Positions 41,873-49,700 of a DNA stretch of 64,000 nucleotides are shown here, piece by piece (the first letter of the stretch is position 1; the number at the start of each line of letters is the position of its first letter). This DNA comes from Gordonia iterans. GTDB lineage: Bacteria; Actinomycetota; Actinomycetes; Mycobacteriales; Mycobacteriaceae. The notes under the pieces are model-generated. The model saw only the letters and a program-made list of their open reading frames with translations, was not told the origin of the DNA and did not search any database. Location of the stretch: contig NZ_CP027433.1 in NCBI RefSeq assembly GCF_002993285.1, positions 930,001 to 994,000 on the forward strand. The letters are read 5' to 3'. The position numbers and the translations under genes are program-made.

Positions 41873-42880
41873 ATGGAATGGACACCGGATCTCGCGGCCG
41901 CCGAATGGCTGGTCGAGCGAGTCGACGACAGCTACGCCACCATCCACGGGGTGGTGCCGCGCGGGTTCGATGCCTATGCCCGGATCTTCCACCCGGCGTC
42001 CGTGCGCACCTACCTCGACGGCCGGGAGTCGTCGCTGCGGCCGTCTCTCACCCCGGAGGAGTTCAAGGCTGGGATCGCGCGCATCGTCGACCGGCCGGTC
42101 ACCTGGGCGCAGACCGCGCAGGCCTTCGGAACCACGTTCCACCCGCTGGCCCAATGGCATCGGCTCGTGGGCAGAGAGGAGCCGTGGGGCGACGACGCCG
42201 TCGCCGCCGACGGTCGCGAGTACTCCGATCCGGAGGAGGGCCGTCTCGCGGACGAACAGCTGAGCGTCGTGGCCCGCTGCCTGGCCGACGCCACCGCCAC
42301 GCCCGACGACGTCTACGCCGCCGTCTGGGAAGGCTGGGGCGGAATCGTCGGGTCGTTCAGCACCGGGCCGCACCCGGTTCAGCCGCTGATCATGGTCGCC
42401 GAGAGTACGGGTCCGGTGCGCTACTCGGATGCTTGCGCCCCGCCGGCGGGTCTGGTCCCGGGTCCCAGATCGGTCTGGGGGTCGCTGGCCGCGAGGGTGA
42501 AGGACGCGCTGCGCCGGCCGCAGCCGGTATGGCGGGACGGGCGGCTCTCCCGGGAAATCTCGGAGGCGCCGCGCCTGCAACTGCCGGACCGCGACCACGT
42601 CCTGTTCCGCGGTCGCCTCGCCGAGTTCACCGCGGCGGACGCGATGCAGACCATGCCCTGGAACGATCCGGAGTCGCTCTTCGTGTACTCGCCGAGCCTG
42701 ATCTGGCCGGCGGACCGCGCGTGGGTGGTGGTCACCGAGGTCGACTTCGACTCGACCGTCGTCGGCGGCTCGGCCCGCCTCGTCGACGCGATCTGCTCGG
42801 CGGACGGACTGGAGGCCCTGCCGATTCCCGAGGGTTCGTCGTTCTGCTACGACGCCGACACGATCAACGGGCCGGACTGA
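41873..42880 (+). CDS. Actinobacterial protein of unknown function (335 aa)
   Basis: I do not recognise a family. The protein is soluble, acidic and tryptophan-rich, and opens MEWTPDLAAAEWLVERVDD. Motifs that look conserved are GVVPRGFDAYARIFHP, WEGWGGIVGSF and LFVYSPSLIWPADRAWVVVTE. No signal peptide, membrane helix or nucleotide-binding loop is visible. The ATG is 7 nt after a TAGGCT box (41860-41865), suggesting its own leaderless promoter separate from cydC, which ends 53 nt before it. Confidence 0.75.
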   Translation: MEWTPDLAAAEWLVERVDDSYATIHGVVPRGFDAYARIFHPASVRTYLDGRESSLRPSLTPEEFKAGIARIVDRPVTWAQTAQAFGTTFHPLAQWHRLVGREEPWGDDAVAADGREYSDPEEGRLADEQLSVVARCLADATATPDDVYAAVWEGWGGIVGSFSTGPHPVQPLIMVAESTGPVRYSDACAPPAGLVPGPRSVWGSLAARVKDALRRPQPVWRDGRLSREISEAPRLQLPDRDHVLFRGRLAEFTAADAMQTMPWNDPESLFVYSPSLIWPADRAWVVVTEVDFDSTVVGGSARLVDAICSADGLEALPIPEGSSFCYDADTINGPD

Positions 42881-43004
42881 CCCGCTCGCCGATCGACGGC
42901 CGGGTGGATTACCGCTGTGTAACCGGGACTTCACCGGTCGGGGCCGGTATCGCGTGCGATTCCGCGGGGGTCCAGGATGGGTGGACCCGAACGTGGAGGT
43001 ACCC

Positions 43005-43973
43005 ATGCCCATCACCGATCGTCAGATCACCCTGCGCTTCATGGCCGCGCCGACCGACGTCGCCTCGCTCGGCGGCGGGGTCCGCGGCGGAAGGATCCTG
43101 GAGTGGGTCGACAAGGCCGCGTATGCGTGCGCCGCGGCCTGGTCCGGCGGGTACAGCGTCACCGCCTACGTGGGGAACATCAGCTTCGGCCGGGACATCT
43201 CCTCGGGCGACCTCGTCGAGGTGCGGGCCACGCTGATCCACACGGGCAAGACCTCGATGCACATCGAGTGCGAGGTCAGCTCGGCCGATCCGCGGGTGGG
43301 GACTTTCCATCCGGCGAGCTCGTGCCTGCTCGTGTTCGTCGCCGTCGACGAGGACGGCAATCCGACGACGGTGCGACCTTGGCAGCCGATGCGGGCCGAC
43401 GACGTCGCTCGCTCCGAGTACGCCCAGGTGCGCTCGCAGGTGCGCGCCAAGATCGCCGCGGAGATGGAGCGCGCCGACTACAGCAAGCCGACTGCGGCCC
43501 TGGAGGTCGACACCCGCTTTCTCGCCGCCCCGACCGACGTGAACTGGGGAGGCAAGGCGCACGGCGGCCGCGTGATGGCGTGGATCGACGACGCCGCCTA
43601 CCTGTGTGGGGCGCGCTGGAGCTCGGGCGAGGTGGCTACCGCGTACATGGGCGGCGTGCGCTTCTACCGGCCGATCCACATCGGTCAGGTGGCCGAGGTG
43701 TCGGCCCGGCTGATCCACACCGGCAAGCAGACCATGCACGTCGCCGTACACGTGCGGACCTACTGGCCGCGCGAGGGCCGGGAGACCTCCCGGCTGGCCG
43801 CGCACAGTCTCACGGTGCTCGCCGCTCTCGATGAGGCCGGCGACGCGACCGACGTGGCGCCCTGGGTACCGCGACTACCCGGGGACGTGGCACTGGATCG
43901 GCACGCCCGCGAACTGATCGCGATCCGCGGACGGCGCAATCCCGATCAGGCGCATCGGATGGTCGCCATCTGA
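43005..43973 (+). CDS. Acyl-CoA thioesterase with two tandem hotdog domains
   Basis: The 322-residue protein contains two similar halves. The first (about 5-130) has GGRILEWVDKAAYACAAAW, and the second (about 165-290) has GGRVMAWIDDAAYLCGARW. Both are followed by strands with IHTGKTSMHIE or IHTGKQTMHVA. This is the BACH/YciA type hotdog with the active Asp in the long helix. It hydrolyses acyl-CoA in the cytosol. GTGGAGGT lies at the right distance from the ATG at 43005. A longer in-frame extension is rejected for lack of similarity. Acyl chain preference is not predictable. Confidence 0.88.
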   Translation: MPITDRQITLRFMAAPTDVASLGGGVRGGRILEWVDKAAYACAAAWSGGYSVTAYVGNISFGRDISSGDLVEVRATLIHTGKTSMHIECEVSSADPRVGTFHPASSCLLVFVAVDEDGNPTTVRPWQPMRADDVARSEYAQVRSQVRAKIAAEMERADYSKPTAALEVDTRFLAAPTDVNWGGKAHGGRVMAWIDDAAYLCGARWSSGEVATAYMGGVRFYRPIHIGQVAEVSARLIHTGKQTMHVAVHVRTYWPREGRETSRLAAHSLTVLAALDEAGDATDVAPWVPRLPGDVALDRHARELIAIRGRRNPDQAHRMVAI

Positions 43974-43979
43974 GCGGTT

Positions 43980-44102
43980 GATTTCGACTCGCTGCGCTCG
44001 CTCAATCATCGATGGAGAGCCGCGATCGTCGGGCGGGAGTCGCGTGATCGTCGGGCGGGAGTCGTGCCGTTTCGATGGTTGAGCGAGCGCAGCGAGTCGA
44101 AA
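43980..44102. repeat. Long inverted repeat of the dispersed mosaic family, between convergent genes
   Basis: Arms of 31 nt at 43982-44012 and 44072-44102 (TTTCGACTCGCT... with its complement) match at 30 of 31 positions. The loop holds two perfect 19-nt direct copies of GATCGTCGGGCGGGAGTCG at 44024-44042 and 44046-44064. It may serve as a bidirectional terminator for the thioesterase and nitrobindin-like genes. Confidence 0.9.
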
Positions 44103-44106
44103 CCGC

Positions 44107-44724
44107 TCAGCCGATGACGCGCTGGAGCTTCGCGGAGAGCCGCGGAGTGAGGTCGCCGTCGGCGTCGAGGCGTTCCTCGACGTAGGCGAGGTCGCCGTCG
44201 GGCACCAGGCCGTACAGGCGCTTGGCGGCACCGGTGTGCGCGCCGGTCTCGGTCTTGATGGTGACGTCGGTGGTGAGGTTCCACGACGTCTGATTCAGGG
44301 GGCGTCCGTAGTAGAGCTCGATGGAGCCCTCCGCGTGCGTGAGGAGCAACTCGATGGTGTCGTCGTCGCCGATGCGCCAGAATCCGGACTCCCGGAGATC
44401 GGGCTTGACGTAGCCGCCGTCCTCGTCGAGTACCCAGGAGCGCGACTGCCAACTGAGGTAGTTGCCGCCGTCATGGGTGACGATGATCTGCTGCCCGAAC
44501 GGGTAGTCGTCGCCGGTGATCGGGTTGTGGCCCTCTCCTTCGCCCTCCCAGACGCCGACGAGCGGCAGGAGACCGAGTAGGCCGGGGTGCAGGTCGGGTC
44601 CTTCACGAAGGTTCGCCGTGTCGACCGGCAGCGGCAGTTCGCCGACCGTGGGGACGTTCTTACCCCCGGTCTGCTCTGCGCGCTGCTCGGCGTCGGCGAT
44701 CGCCTCGTTGCCCGAGCGCGTCAT
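44107..44724 (-). CDS. FABP/nitrobindin-like beta-barrel protein (Rv0813c-like)
   Basis: The ATG at 44724 gives 205 residues. The nitrobindin signature GVWEGEGEG is near residue 75, followed by beta strands through the C-terminal [10 protein letters not shown]. Nitrobindins bind heme through a histidine near the C-terminus; the last 60 residues here have no histidine except in GAHTGAA, well before that position. Heme binding is therefore doubtful, as I recall for Rv0813c, whose structure was reported as a fatty-acid-binding-protein fold. The start overlaps the stop of a 32-codon membrane peptide (ATGA). Databases may label it peroxynitrite isomerase. Confidence 0.8.
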   Translation of the reverse strand: MTRSGNEAIADAEQRAEQTGGKNVPTVGELPLPVDTANLREGPDLHPGLLGLLPLVGVWEGEGEGHNPITGDDYPFGQQIIVTHDGGNYLSWQSRSWVLDEDGGYVKPDLRESGFWRIGDDDTIELLLTHAEGSIELYYGRPLNQTSWNLTTDVTIKTETGAHTGAAKRLYGLVPDGDLAYVEERLDADGDLTPRLSAKLQRVIG

Positions 44725-44819
44725 GACTCGTCGGTGACCAGGCGGTAGATGACGTACAGCGCGAACCACACGATCAGCAGGGAGGCGAGCCCCAGCAGAA
44801 CCTCAAAGAAAATGACCAC
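44721..44819 (-). CDS. 32-residue single-pass membrane peptide
   Basis: A GTG at 44819 starts [32 protein letters not shown] and a stop that overlaps the ATG of the nitrobindin-like gene by 4 nt. A TATCAT -10 box (44831-44826) lies 6 nt before the GTG, so the peptide would be the leaderless first cistron of the transcript. It is one hydrophobic helix with a short basic-acidic tail. Function unknown; it may anchor or regulate the barrel protein, or act as a translational lead cistron. Confidence 0.55.
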   Translation of the reverse strand: MVIFFEVLLGLASLLIVWFALYVIYRLVTDES

Positions 44820-44884
44820 GGCCCGATGATACCGCGCGACGCCCGAGCATCCGAGCCCACCTGGTGCGCTATGGCCTATCCCAC

Positions 44885-45397
44885 TCAGGGCCAGAAGGGG
44901 AGTAGTTCCAGACCGGCGCGCCAGAGCTTGGAGGCCAACGCGAGCTCGCCGCAGCCGACGGCGGCGGCCAGTGCGACGGCGAGAGCGCATTCCAACTCGG
45001 TCGCGGAGTGATCGGGGACCTCCTTGACCCGGACGCGACCTCCATCCAGGGCGAGTTCGAGAACCTTCATCCGATCGCGATACAGCACGGACGAGACCTT
45101 GGTCCGTGGGGCGAAGGCGTACTCGACAGCGTCGACCTTCGCCGAGAGGCCGCGGGAGCGACGCAGCGGCTTCCACCGGCCGCGCCGGTGCAGTGGTGCC
45201 GCGACGCCGTCGACGACCACCGTCAGCTTCGCCGGGTCGCTGGTGCCCAGGGGTGCATCGCTGTGCTCGGCGGCGCGACCGGTCCGGGTGACGGAGGCGA
45301 CGAGGCCGTCGACGTCGACCCGGAGTGATCCGTCGAGCACGACCACGGTCATCTGTTTTCCGGTGCGGCTGGCGACGGAGTAGGTGTGCGGTTCCAC
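44885..45397 (-). CDS. Hypothetical protein (170 aa)
   Basis: The protein is soluble and rich in beta-prone sequence: TVVVLDGSLRVDVDGLVASV, LTVVVDGVAAPL and MKVLELALDGGRVRVKEV. Then comes an alanine-rich helical end (ELECALAVALAAAVGCGELA) finishing in LELLPFWP. I recognise no family and no catalytic motif. Codon usage matches its neighbours. It is probably a lineage-specific gene of the Mycobacteriales. Confidence 0.6.
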   Translation of the reverse strand: MEPHTYSVASRTGKQMTVVVLDGSLRVDVDGLVASVTRTGRAAEHSDAPLGTSDPAKLTVVVDGVAAPLHRRGRWKPLRRSRGLSAKVDAVEYAFAPRTKVSSVLYRDRMKVLELALDGGRVRVKEVPDHSATELECALAVALAAAVGCGELALASKLWRAGLELLPFWP

Positions 45398-45432
45398 GAC
45401 TCGAACCTATCCCGAGCGTGTGATGCGGTGTC

Positions 45433-45538
45433 GCTCTGTCCCTACTGTGGCGTAGCTTTCCGGGGCTCGGCCGTTGCCGCAGGTCGAGGACTGGATGCGC
45501 GGGGAAGGCCGATGTCTACGTCCCAGTAGAGACAGAGC
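45433..45538. repeat. 106-bp element with 22-bp inverted ends
   Basis: The arms 45433-45454 (GCTCTGTCCCTACTG...) and 45517-45538 (...CAGTAGAGACAGAGC) match at 19 of 22 positions across a 62-nt centre. There is no coding frame inside. It could be a small non-autonomous mobile element or a long RNA hairpin. Confidence 0.6.
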
Positions 45539-45551
45539 GGGCGGAGATGCG

Positions 45552-45589
45552 CCGAGCCCCGACCCGCCGGTGGCAGATCGGGGCTCGGG
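45552..45589. terminator. Hairpin downstream of DUF1416
   Basis: CCGAGCCCCG (45552-45561) pairs perfectly with CGGGGCTCGG (45580-45589). The same CGGGGCTCGG also occurs at 45461-45470, giving an alternative pairing. It lies beyond the sseA-DUF1416 operon end. Confidence 0.55.
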
Positions 45590-45598
45590 GTTTCGACA

Positions 45599-45652
45599 GG
45601 CTCAACCGGCGAAGAGGGCTCAACCGGCGAAGAGGGCTCAACCGGCGAAGAG
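45599..45652. repeat. Three perfect 18-nt tandem repeats
   Basis: GGCTCAACCGGCGAAGAG is repeated exactly three times, preceded by TTTCGACA, and ends 3 nt before the DUF1416 stop codon. It belongs to the dispersed mosaic family. Confidence 0.95.
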
Positions 45653-45655
45653 GGC

Positions 45656-45961
45656 CTACTTGGCGACGGTCACCGTGAACTCGTGGACGCCGGGGGCGTC
45701 CGGGGCGGCCTCGGTCTGCCCGTTGCCCTGCGCGCTCAGCGCGCGGAGCGTCCAGGAGCCGGGTGCGGCGAAGAACCGGAAGTCGCCGGTGGCCGAAGCG
45801 ACCACCTCGGCGGTGAACTCGCCGGTGGCGTCGAGCAGGCGCACAAAGGCGCCGGCCACCGGAGTGCCCTCACCGTCGACGACCTGACCGGTCAGGACCG
45901 TCTCCTTCTCGACGTCGACGCCGGCCGGGATGGTCTGACCCTGTTTGGGGGCTGCACACAT
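45656..45961 (-). CDS. DUF1416 protein (SseC-like)
   Basis: The 101-residue protein begins MCAAPKQGQTIPAGVDVEKE and contains a small Cna-B/carboxypeptidase-regulatory type beta domain (LTGQVVDGEGTPVAGAFVRL). It is the DUF1416/SseC family that always follows a CysA2-type sulfurtransferase in mycobacteria, here 18 nt after sseA. Its role is unproven; Cys2 could accept sulfur. Cytosolic, no signal peptide. Confidence 0.88.
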   Translation of the reverse strand: MCAAPKQGQTIPAGVDVEKETVLTGQVVDGEGTPVAGAFVRLLDATGEFTAEVVASATGDFRFFAAPGSWTLRALSAQGNGQTEAAPDAPGVHEFTVTVAK

Positions 45962-45979
45962 GGTTCGCTACTTCCTCTC

Positions 45980-46807
45980 TCAGATCTCGATCGGAACGCC
46001 GACCAGCGAGCCGTACTCGACCCAGCTGCCGTCGTAGTTCTTGACGTTCTGCTTGCCCAGCAGTTCGCGCAGCACGAACCAGGTGTGGCTCGAGCGCTCA
46101 CCGATACGGCAGTAGGCGATGGTCTCCTTGGAGTCGTCGAAGCCCTGCTCGGCGTACAGCGCCGTGAGCTCGTCGTCGCTCTTGAAGGTGCCGTCCTCGT
46201 TGGCGGTGGTCGACCACGGGATGTTGATCGCGCCGGGGACGTGGCCGCGCTGCTGAGCCTGCTCCTGCGGCAGGTGGGCCGGTGCCGAGATCCGCCCGGC
46301 GAACTCGTCGGGGCTGCGGACGTCGACCAGGTTCTTGATGCCGATCGACTGCACGACCTCGTCGCGGAAAGCGCGGATCGAGAGATCTGCCGGCTCGGCG
46401 ACGTAAGTGGTGGCCTCGCGGACGACGGTGTCGCCGGTGAGCGGACGGCCGTCCAGCTCCCACTTCTTGCGGCCGCCGTCGAGCAGCTTCACGTTCTCGT
46501 GGCCGTAGATCTTGAAGTACCAGTAGGCGTAGGCGGCGAACCAGTTGTTGTTGCCGCCGTACAGGACGACGGTGTCGTCGTTGGCGATGCCGCGCTCGCT
46601 GAGGAGCTTGGCGAAGCCCTCCTGATCGAGGAAGTCGCGGCGCACCGGATCCTGCAGGTCCTTGCGCCAGTCCAGGCGAACCGCGCCCGGGATGTGGTTC
46701 AGGTCGTAGATCGACGTGTCCTCGTCGACCTCGACGAAGACCACCTTGTCGGTGTCCAGGTTCTGCTCAGCCCACTCGGCGCTGACCAGCACATCCTCAC
46801 GTGCCAT
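45980..46807 (-). CDS. sseA: Thiosulfate sulfurtransferase (CysA2/SseA type)
   Basis: The ATG at 46807 gives 275 residues with two rhodanese domains. The first (about 1-125) lacks the catalytic cysteine. The second holds the active loop CRIGERSSH near residue 233, as in mycobacterial CysA2/CysA3. It transfers sulfane sulfur from thiosulfate to thiols or cyanide. The nine extra codons upstream of the ATG are rejected. It is cotranscribed with DUF1416. A thioredoxin-like gene found next in M. tuberculosis is absent here. Confidence 0.92.
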   Translation of the reverse strand: MAREDVLVSAEWAEQNLDTDKVVFVEVDEDTSIYDLNHIPGAVRLDWRKDLQDPVRRDFLDQEGFAKLLSERGIANDDTVVLYGGNNNWFAAYAYWYFKIYGHENVKLLDGGRKKWELDGRPLTGDTVVREATTYVAEPADLSIRAFRDEVVQSIGIKNLVDVRSPDEFAGRISAPAHLPQEQAQQRGHVPGAINIPWSTTANEDGTFKSDDELTALYAEQGFDDSKETIAYCRIGERSSHTWFVLRELLGKQNVKNYDGSWVEYGSLVGVPIEI

Positions 46808-46906
46808 GTTCTCGGTCCTTTCTCGGCGGTCCATCTGCTAGACGGCTGTTCCGCGCACTCCGGCGGGAACTCGAGCACGACGCTACAACGCCTAGGCGGG
46901 CCGAAA

Positions 46907-47788
46907 TCAGTAGCCGCGGGGGGTCACCGTGCCCGCGGCGGAGCCGCCGACCAGGACCAAGTCGCTCCCGCGAGACAATGCACTGGTCACGGGCGTGCCC
47001 CAGGCCATGGGGAGCGCCGGGAGGGTGGCCGAGAAGAGTTTAAGTACGTGTGAGCGAAATTCGTCCGGCACCTCGTCGTCGAAGTGTTCTTCGGGTCCGG
47101 TGTAGAAGTCCGTCGCCTCGATGCGGACGCGGCCGTCGTGCACCGAGACCCGCGCCGAGACGCTCACCTTGACCTTCGGATGCGGGTACCCCGAGGCCGA
47201 CGGCGGGTACCGGCCCTCGCGGGGCGGGGAGCCCGGCAACGGCACCGTCCCGCTGAGCATGATCCCCTCGGTGCGCTCGAGCAGGCCGTCCCCGGGGCCC
47301 CCGCCGCCGATCTTGCCCTCGGGTGCGGGGGTGTTGATGTACAGGTCGACGATGTTCATCAGGCGGCCCAGATTCACCGAGTCGACGCGGGTCTGAGCCT
47401 CGAGCCGCTGATACCGGATAGGCGAGTCGGGGCCGATCGTCCAGACGTCGCCGAGGACGGCGTCGGACAGCCGGGCGTCGACGTCCACGGTGCAGGCGCC
47501 GCGGTCGGCGCAACCCGGAGCGCTGACACCGCGCGCGCTGACGTGCGCCAGCGGGAAGTCGCCCTCGCCGGCGCGCGGCCAGAACGGGAAGCCCGTCAGC
47601 ATCACCTCGGGCTCGTAGGTGAGGGTGGGGGAGGCCGAGAGCGCGTGAGCAAGCCGACTCTCCGCGCGCGACGCGGCCACCATGTCCCCCAGAAACGCCA
47701 CGACCAGCACTGATGCCACGGCTACGACGGTCCAAGCCAGGATTCGGCGGAGGCGGGTTACGCCGGCGATGCGGGAAGATGACGACAT
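46907..47788 (-). CDS. lmeA: LmeA-like DUF2993 protein (mannan elongation / lipid-binding)
   Basis: The ATG at 47788 gives 293 residues. An N-terminal hydrophobic segment (LAWTVVAVASVLVVAFLGDM, about 17-36) serves as signal or anchor, with a periplasmic body containing PEVMLTGFPFWPR, typical of DUF2993 (MLTGFPFL), and ATDFYTGPEEHFDDEVPDEF. LmeA (Rv0817c) binds phospholipid and helps extend the mannan of lipomannan and lipoarabinomannan in mycobacteria. The order LmeA-GlnR-MshD agrees. Longer frames in this strand beyond 47788 are artefacts over glnR and mshD. Confidence 0.85.
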   Translation of the reverse strand: MSSSSRIAGVTRLRRILAWTVVAVASVLVVAFLGDMVAASRAESRLAHALSASPTLTYEPEVMLTGFPFWPRAGEGDFPLAHVSARGVSAPGCADRGACTVDVDARLSDAVLGDVWTIGPDSPIRYQRLEAQTRVDSVNLGRLMNIVDLYINTPAPEGKIGGGGPGDGLLERTEGIMLSGTVPLPGSPPREGRYPPSASGYPHPKVKVSVSARVSVHDGRVRIEATDFYTGPEEHFDDEVPDEFRSHVLKLFSATLPALPMAWGTPVTSALSRGSDLVLVGGSAAGTVTPRGY

Positions 47789-47878
47789 TGCCGCTATTCT
47801 GTCATCTTGAGTGCAAGGTGCTGCGACCAGCGTTGATCGACAGCCCACATGGAGGCCACCTCGAGTTGAGGAGTGGTA

Positions 47879-48604
47879 GTGGACCTGTTGCTGTTGACCG
47901 TCGAAGATTCCGCAGACGCTGTTCTGCCCTCCCTCTCCCTGCTCCCGCACCGTGTGCGGACGTTGCCCGCGGAGACCTCCTCGCTGACCGAACTCGGTGA
48001 CGCCGAAGTGATCCTGGTCGACGCGCGCCGTGATCTGGCCGGTGCGCGCGGACTCTGTCGGCTGCTCGGCGGCGGCCGGGCCCGGCTCGGCGCGGTGCTC
48101 ACCGAGGGCGGTCTGGTCGCGATCACCGCCGACTGGGGCATCGACGACTTCCTGCTCCCCGAAACCGGGCCTGCCGAGCTCGACGCGCGACTGCGCCTGC
48201 TGGTGGCCCGGGGCGCGGCCGGCGGCGACGAGCCCGACGACCGCGTCACTCTCGGTGAACTCGTGATCGACGAGGCGACGTACACCGCGCGCCTGCGCGG
48301 CAAGCCGATCGATCTCACGTACAAGGAGTTCGAGCTCCTGAAGTTCCTGGCGCAGAACGCCGGGCGCGTGTTCACTCGCGCGCAACTGCTGCACGAGGTG
48401 TGGGGTTACGACTTCTTCGGCGGCACCCGCACCGTCGACGTCCACGTACGACGACTCCGCGCGAAGCTCGGCAGCGACCACGAAGCGCTCATCGGCACCG
48501 TGCGCAACGTCGGGTACAAGGCGGTCCGGCCCGCGCGGTCCCGTGACGCCGACGCCGAGGAGCCCGGCGGCGATGATTCTGATCTCACCGAGTCCGCGGG
48601 CTGA
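47879..48604 (+). CDS. glnR: GlnR-type orphan response regulator
   Basis: The product has 241 residues from the GTG at 47879, which has GAGGAG 6 nt upstream; GTG 47873 is too close to that site. The N-terminal receiver-like domain ([30 protein letters not shown]) is followed by an OmpR-type winged helix ([35 protein letters not shown]). GlnR governs nitrogen assimilation genes in mycobacteria and streptomycetes and has no partner kinase; none is encoded nearby. The Asp in VDAR occupies the position that is structurally important rather than phosphorylated. It is divergent from lmeA. Confidence 0.9.
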   Translation: MDLLLLTVEDSADAVLPSLSLLPHRVRTLPAETSSLTELGDAEVILVDARRDLAGARGLCRLLGGGRARLGAVLTEGGLVAITADWGIDDFLLPETGPAELDARLRLLVARGAAGGDEPDDRVTLGELVIDEATYTARLRGKPIDLTYKEFELLKFLAQNAGRVFTRAQLLHEVWGYDFFGGTRTVDVHVRRLRAKLGSDHEALIGTVRNVGYKAVRPARSRDADAEEPGGDDSDLTESAG

Positions 48605-48624
48605 ACAAGGCCGCGTCCGGCAGA

Positions 48625-48630
48625 TAGTGT
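48625..48630 (+). promoter_or_regulatory. mshD leaderless -10 box
   Basis: TAGTGT lies 7 nt before the GTG of mshD and there is no ribosome-binding site, indicating a leaderless transcript independent of glnR. Confidence 0.5.
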
Positions 48631-48637
48631 CGAACGG

Positions 48638-49558
48638 GTGACCGCTTCGTCTGCACTCCGAACCGTCCGCGGGCCCCTGTCCGACGCCGATCTCACCGCC
48701 GTGCGCGCGCTCGTCGCCCGCGCCGAGGCGCACGACGGCGTCGCACCGCTGTCCGAACAGTTCCGACTGGCGCTGACGGCGCCGGAATCCCTGCATCTTC
48801 TCAGTCCACACGGGTACGCCGGCATCGTCGTGCCGCCGGCGGGCGGTGCAGCGGCGGTGGAGGCGACGGTCGATCCCGAACATCGGAGCCGGGGCGAGGG
48901 CTCGCGGCTGGTGGCCGCCGCATTGGGCGCCGCGCGCGAGGCAGGGGAAGGCGCACCCGCGCTCTGGGCGCACGGCGACCTGGCGGCCGCCGCAGGCCTG
49001 GCCGCGAACCTCGAGCTCGACCGGGTCCGGGAACTGCTGCAGCTCCGTCGGCCGCTGGCGCCGGCCGATCCGGCGGCGATCCCCTTGCCGCCGCTGCCTA
49101 CTCGCGACGACGTGGTGCTGCGGACCTACCTGGGGCCCGGCGACGACGCCGAGATCCTCCGGGTGAACAACGCCGCCTTCTCCTGGCATCCGGAACAGGG
49201 CGGCTGGACGCAGGCTCAGCTGGACGACCGCACGGGCGCGGACTGGTTCGACCCGGCAGGTCTCTTCCTCGCCGTCGACGCGGATTCTCGGCAGCTGCTC
49301 GGTTTCCACTGGACCAAGGTGCACCCGGCGAGCGAGACCGGCGGCGACCCGCTGGGCGAGGTGTATGTGGTCGCCGTAGACCCGGGCGCACAGGGCCGGG
49401 GGCTGGGCGGCCTGCTGACGCTGGCCGGGCTGCATCATCTCGCCGGCCGCGACCTGCGCGAGGTCCAGCTGTACGTGGAGGGCGACAACGCCGCCGCACT
49501 GGCCACCTATCGCCGGCTCGGCTTCGGTCGCCACGCCGTCGACGCCGCCTATCGCTGA
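48638..49558 (+). CDS. mshD: Mycothiol acetyltransferase (mycothiol synthase)
   Basis: MshD acetylates Cys-GlcN-Ins with acetyl-CoA, the last step of mycothiol synthesis. The 306-residue protein has two GNAT domains. The first has AAVEATVDPEHRSRGEGSRLV. The second, catalytic, has GEVYVVAVDPGAQGRGLGGL (acetyl-CoA loop) and ends YVEGDNAAALATYRRLGFG. The start is a leaderless GTG. Its presence shows the organism uses mycothiol, in line with the missing glutathione genes. Confidence 0.95.
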   Translation: MTASSALRTVRGPLSDADLTAVRALVARAEAHDGVAPLSEQFRLALTAPESLHLLSPHGYAGIVVPPAGGAAAVEATVDPEHRSRGEGSRLVAAALGAAREAGEGAPALWAHGDLAAAAGLAANLELDRVRELLQLRRPLAPADPAAIPLPPLPTRDDVVLRTYLGPGDDAEILRVNNAAFSWHPEQGGWTQAQLDDRTGADWFDPAGLFLAVDADSRQLLGFHWTKVHPASETGGDPLGEVYVVAVDPGAQGRGLGGLLTLAGLHHLAGRDLREVQLYVEGDNAAALATYRRLGFGRHAVDAAYR

Positions 49559-49608
49559 GTTCCTTGTGAGAGGTGTCACGGTCCGGTTTGGCTCGTGGCC
49601 GGGTGTTG

Positions 49609-49641
49609 TTCGCATTCGCGTCACCTGACGGTCTATTCGGG
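49609..49641 (+). promoter_or_regulatory. PHO-box-like 11-nt direct repeats upstream of pstS
   Basis: Three consecutive 11-nt blocks starting at 49609 (GTTCGCATTCG), 49620 (CGTCACCTGAC) and 49631 (GGTCTATTCGG) share a TC at positions 3-4 and a T at position 8. Actinobacterial PhoP/RegX3 sites are 11-nt direct repeats of GTTCACC type. The match is partial. It lies 60-90 nt before pstS. Confidence 0.35.
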
Positions 49642-49700
49642 CTTACCGGACGTCGATAGCTTCGCCTTGTTGACGAAGCAATCGAAAGGTCTTCTCTCGC

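Noticed and set aside
45599..45652. CRISPR array
   Set aside because: The 18-nt repeats are contiguous with no spacers, and no cas genes are near.
46907..49624. A 905-codon minus-strand frame spanning lmeA, glnR and mshD
   Set aside because: Only the part up to 47788 matches a family (LmeA/DUF2993). The rest is antisense to glnR and mshD.
49609..49641. Confident PhoP/RegX3 operator
   Set aside because: Spacing fits 11-nt repeats but the sequence match is partial, so it is listed only as a weak site.
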